Source: Roseomonas acroporae
GTDB taxonomy: Bacteria > Pseudomonadota > Alphaproteobacteria > Acetobacterales > Acetobacteraceae
Assembly: GCF_023223525.1 (NCBI RefSeq)
Contig: NZ_JALPRX010000008.1
Location: 62,001 to 126,000, forward strand
Direction of reading: 5' to 3'
DNA length: 64,000 nt
Under the pieces are notes generated by a model, which saw only the letters and a program-made list of their open reading frames with translations, was not told the origin of the DNA and searched no databases. A program made the translations under genes and the position numbers. Position 1 is the first letter of the stretch; each line of letters begins with the position of its first letter. Shown piece after piece: positions 61,704-64,000 of this stretch.

Positions 61704-61869
61704 GGCGCGGTGCCGGGTGCGGGCATGCGGGGGAGTGTAGCCCGGGCGGGCGGGCGTGGTCAGGGGGGAGGCCCACCGCGGCGGTCCGGAAAGCCGCCGC
61801 GTCGCCGCGCTCAGGCCGTGGCGGCCCGATCCCCGCCCTTCGGTTCGCGGAACCGCCGCGACATCGCCT
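61704..61869. other. Short gap, no gene seen
   Basis: About 165 bases upstream of the YhaO-like gene and downstream of the hypothetical gene; likely holds the YhaO promoter. No clear motif. Confidence 0.35.
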
Positions 61870-62280
61870 TCAGGTCGCGGTCGCCGCGACGCCGGATCCC
61901 GCCTCCTCCGGCGCGTCCGGGTTGCCGTAGCCCACGGCGTACTGGACGTAGTTCTCCAGCGGCCCGTCGAACAGCGTCACGGAGGAGCCGCCCCCTGCGC
62001 GGCCGGTGAAGCGCGCGCCGGTGGCGAGGTCGATGCCGGCGAAGGTGATGTCGTCGCCCTCGGCGAGGCTCAGCGCGATCGGGCCGCGATCGCCGGGCAG
62101 CAGCAGGCGGTCGGCCTCGGCCTGGGCGCGCAGGCCGGAGGCGAGGTCGACGAAGCCGTCCGGCATGGGCAGCACCGCGAAGGTCTCGCCGTTGCCGAGC
62201 GAGTGGACCACGGTGGGGCAGCGCCCGCTGCGGCGGCGATGCGCCTCGATGGCGACGATACGGCGAAGCTCCGGCGGCAT
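61870..62280 (-). CDS. Hypothetical protein, 136 residues
   Basis: Unknown protein. The ATG follows AGGAAGG at good spacing. After a basic start (MPPELRRIVAIEAHRRRSG) the sequence is beta-rich and polar: VVHSLGNGETFAVLPMPDGFVDLASGLRAQ, LLLPGDRGPIALSLAEGDDITFAGIDLATGARFTGR, VTLFDGPLENYVQYAVGYGN. No signal peptide, no cysteine cluster. The alternating hydrophobic strands suggest a small beta-sandwich or barrel; I do not recognise the family. Confidence 0.6.
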   Translation of the reverse strand: MPPELRRIVAIEAHRRRSGRCPTVVHSLGNGETFAVLPMPDGFVDLASGLRAQAEADRLLLPGDRGPIALSLAEGDDITFAGIDLATGARFTGRAGGGSSVTLFDGPLENYVQYAVGYGNPDAPEEAGSGVAATAT

Positions 62281-62315
62281 CCGTGGCCTTCCTCGGTTGT
62301 TGCGTGCGTGGCGTT

Positions 62316-62513
62316 TCGGGGCGCCGCCCCGGACCCCGCCAGGAAGGGCGCCGCCCTTCCTGGACCATCCCGCCGGGGGCGAAGCCCCCCGGACCCCCCG
62401 TCAGGCTTCAGGCCTCGCTGGTTCAACCCGCGAGGCCGAATAACGAAGAGAGGTCCAGGAGGGCCTCGCCCTCCTGGCGGATGGGGTCCGGGGAAGGCAG
62501 CGCCTTCCCCGGG
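62316..62513. repeat. Composite palindromic repeat block G
   Basis: Hairpins at about 62316-62332, 62339-62362, 62373-62391, 62455-62477 and 62489-62511, separated by a diverged form of the core (GGCTTCAGGCCTCGCTGGTTCAACCCGCGAGGCC, cut here). Lies between the VOC-protein stop and the hypothetical gene start. Confidence 0.8.
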
Positions 62514-62534
62514 CGGTGGAAGAGGGCCCGGGGG

Positions 62535-63476
62535 TCAGGCGTGCCCGCGCCCGCTGTTGTCCACCGTCACCACCTGCCGGCGGGTCTTGCCGTCGATGCC
62601 GCCGGCGATCGCCCATTCGGCGAACAGCTCCGGCTTGCGCTCGAAGGTCTGGGCCTGCCACGCCTCGGTGCAGTAGTCGTCGTCGGCGTAGTACTCGACC
62701 GGGGCGGCGAGCGGGTTCTCGAAGTACCAGAAATAGGCCGAGGAGATCGGGTGGCGGCCCGGCCCGATCTCGGTCTTCCAGCCCTTGCGGCTCATGGCGA
62801 GGCCGCCGCCGATCACCTCGTGGATGTCGGTCACGGTGAAGGCGACGTGGTTCACGCCCGGCTTGCCGGGGCGGTTGAGGATGAACAGGTTGTGGTGCTC
62901 GCCCACCACCTGGCAGCGCATGAAGGCGCCGTGGTTCGGGTACTCGTCGCTGACGATGAAGCCCATGCGCTCCGTGTAGAAGGCGCGCATCGCGGCGAAG
63001 TCGGCGGCGAACAGCACGACGTGGCCGATCTTGATCGGCTCGGCGTGGTCGTGGACCGGCGAGCGGCGGTCGAGGCGGCGCGGCGTGCCGGGGGCGTTGG
63101 CCGGCGTCGCCTCCGTCACCACCTTGCGCCGCCGGCTGACCGTGAAGCCGAGGCTGAGCCCGTTCGGGTCGCGCGTGCGGTGGATGCCGTCGGCGCCCGG
63201 CTCGGTGTCGCCGAGGCGGGCGAGCGCGTCGCGCAGCGCGGCCTCGTCGGCGGTGCCCCAGATCACCTCGCGCACCGTGTTGCCGGGCTCGATCGCCGGC
63301 GGCAGGTCGGGCGCGTCCTTCGGGCGGACGATCGCCTGCCCGCCATCCTTCGTCTCGTAGACCAGCCGGTCGGCCGTGGCGGAAAGCTGGCGCAGGCCCC
63401 AGTCGTCGAGGAAGCGCCGTGCCTCCTCCATGTCCGCGACGCCGAAGGTCACGCTCTCGATGCCGGAAAAGGACAT
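62535..63476 (-). CDS. VOC family extradiol dioxygenase-like protein
   Basis: Protein of 313 residues with two glyoxalase/bleomycin-resistance (VOC) modules. N-terminal module: SGIESVTFGVADMEEARRFLDDWGL. C-terminal module: KIGHVVLFAADFAAMRAFYTERMGFIVSD, with metal ligands expected at His in GHVV, His in GVNHVAFTVTDIHEV and Glu in PVEYYADDDY, the H-H-E triad of type I extradiol dioxygenases, so iron- or manganese-dependent ring cleavage is possible. It may cleave a catechol produced by the oxygenases in this window, though it is 47 kb away. Confidence in the fold is good; the reaction is inferred. Confidence 0.82.
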   Translation of the reverse strand: MSFSGIESVTFGVADMEEARRFLDDWGLRQLSATADRLVYETKDGGQAIVRPKDAPDLPPAIEPGNTVREVIWGTADEAALRDALARLGDTEPGADGIHRTRDPNGLSLGFTVSRRRKVVTEATPANAPGTPRRLDRRSPVHDHAEPIKIGHVVLFAADFAAMRAFYTERMGFIVSDEYPNHGAFMRCQVVGEHHNLFILNRPGKPGVNHVAFTVTDIHEVIGGGLAMSRKGWKTEIGPGRHPISSAYFWYFENPLAAPVEYYADDDYCTEAWQAQTFERKPELFAEWAIAGGIDGKTRRQVVTVDNSGRGHA

Positions 63477-63877
63477 GCTCGGGGTTCTCCGTGATGGGGG
63501 CGGCGCGTTGCGGAGGCCGGGCCGATGATATCGGAGGTCGGGCAGCCGGATCAGCCCCGCGCGGGTCGGATCATGTCTGTTGATATGCTAAACTTCGTAT
63601 AGCCAGCAAACTGGAACCGAGCCAGCATTTTCTGCGTGCCCGACGTCCTCCGCGTGCCCGACGTCCTTTGCATGCCGGGCGTCCCCGGCATGGCGGCACG
63701 GCACGCCGCGCCGGACCCGACGCGCGATGCCGTCCGGCCCGTTGCGACGCCGCGCCGCAGGGGCGGCGGGATCGGCCGGTCCGTCCTTTGAAAGAGGGGC
63801 GAAGGCGGTTTCGTCCCCGTGACCCTTCGGCAGGGGGACGGGGCGGTGGCCCGGTTGAATGCGCGAAGGTCGCGGCG
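63477..63877. other. Promoter region of the VOC gene and gap to the methyltransferase end
   Basis: About 400 bases upstream of the VOC gene. An AT-rich segment (63572-63612) probably carries its promoter. Near 63637-63685 the run CGTGCCCGACGTCCT occurs twice with a third diverged copy. No further gene seen. Confidence 0.4.
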
Positions 63878-64000
63878 TCAGTTGCCGCGCGCGAACACCG
63901 CGACGGCTTCCAGATGCGGCGACCAGAGGAACTGGTCGATCGGCGTCGCCGCCAGCAGCGCGAAGCCGGCCTCGCGCAGCACCTTCGCGTCGCGCGACAG
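63878..64000 (-). CDS. RNA methyltransferase of the TrmA/RlmD type, C-terminal end
   Basis: Only the last 40 codons are in the window: LSRDAKVLREAGFALL, then ATPIDQFLWSPHLEAVAVFARGN and stop. This is the conserved C-terminus of class I SAM-dependent uracil-5 RNA methyltransferases (RumA/RlmD/TrmA), whose PIDQFxxSxHxExVAV motif is diagnostic. It would methylate a uridine of 23S rRNA or tRNA. The gene begins beyond the window. Confidence 0.8.
   Translation of the reverse strand: MSRDAKVLREAGFALLAATPIDQFLWSPHLEAVAVFARGN

Noticed and set aside
3862..62513. Regularly recurring palindromes considered as CRISPR repeats
   Set aside because: Units differ in length and sequence, spacing is irregular, there are no unique spacers of constant size, and no cas genes are present.
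63591..63603. Thirteen-base match (AACTTCGTATAGC) to one arm and spacer start of loxP
   Set aside because: The second inverted arm is absent and no recombinase gene is near, so the match is likely chance in an AT-rich promoter.

Overview
The window is chromosomal DNA of very high G+C (about 73-74 % by eye, third codon positions nearly all G or C) from an alphaproteobacterium, most likely the Acetobacteraceae (Roseomonas and relatives). Reasons: a ParE of alphaproteobacterial type, a TIGR02300/FYDLN-acid protein beside a CP4-like class II aroA followed by cmk, a DUF1491 protein, a MaoC-phosphotransacetylase fusion next to acetate kinase and fabI, several orphan Bug/TctC solute-binding proteins, and many G+C-rich intergenic palindromes. 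The genus is an inference. No rRNA, tRNA, CRISPR array, prophage or transposase was found.

Layout. 1-6.8 kb: end of parE, a small secreted protein, then one-direction genes for FabI, the two AtoDA-type CoA-transferase subunits, a MaoC-phosphotransacetylase fusion and acetate kinase, which together could convert short-chain acyl-CoA, acyl phosphate and ATP. 6.9-16.2 kb: an aromatic/methoxy-aromatic island with a Bug binding protein, a self-sufficient CYP116B-like P450 divergent from an IclR regulator, a PobR-like AraC regulator divergent from a vanAB-like Rieske oxygenase and reductase, and an aromatic-acid MFS carrier. 16.6-23.3 kb: a tripartite RND efflux system with a divergent TetR regulator and two matching operator palindromes between them. 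23.6-31 kb: an RTX-GH16 glycanase, a flavin reductase, a chemoreceptor, an MlaC-like protein and a DegP-like protein that has lost its catalytic triad.

31.1-36.6 kb is the most unusual segment. A GntR/FCD regulator is divergent from a run of genes for a multi-spanning transporter, a haem-oxygenase-fold diiron oxygenase (CADD/TenA-like, all six metal ligands present), two plant-type [2Fe-2S] ferredoxins around a 111-residue unknown protein, and a GlcG/HbpS protein. Two nearly identical GTATAC palindromes lie in the divergent promoter region. I propose this as a regulated oxidative pathway for an imported small molecule; I know of no described pathway with this gene set.

36.7-43 kb: asparaginase in frame with an upstream DUF429-like gene that has no stop codon, small conserved proteins, aroA and cmk. 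43.2-47.1 kb: a dipeptide/oligopeptide ABC transporter without a binding protein. 47.3-56.2 kb: an OpgH-like glucosyltransferase, a CitMHS carrier, a second Bug protein, an alpha/beta hydrolase with a damaged or unresolved start, a quinone oxidoreductase-like enzyme and a Bcr/CflA carrier. At 56.3 kb a 24-30-codon mini-gene carries a 14-base exact complement of the 16S rRNA 3' end and is followed by a 14-bp GNRA hairpin. 56.5-64 kb: a YhaN/YhaO-like ATPase-nuclease pair, a hypothetical protein, a VOC dioxygenase-like protein and the end of an rRNA methyltransferase.

Two repeat families link the window. One is seven composite blocks of strong palindromes with short GNRA-like or similar loops, some sharing a core about 110 bp long. 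The other is an AGAGCATTTTC-type element with two full copies and one partial copy that forms the end of ackA.
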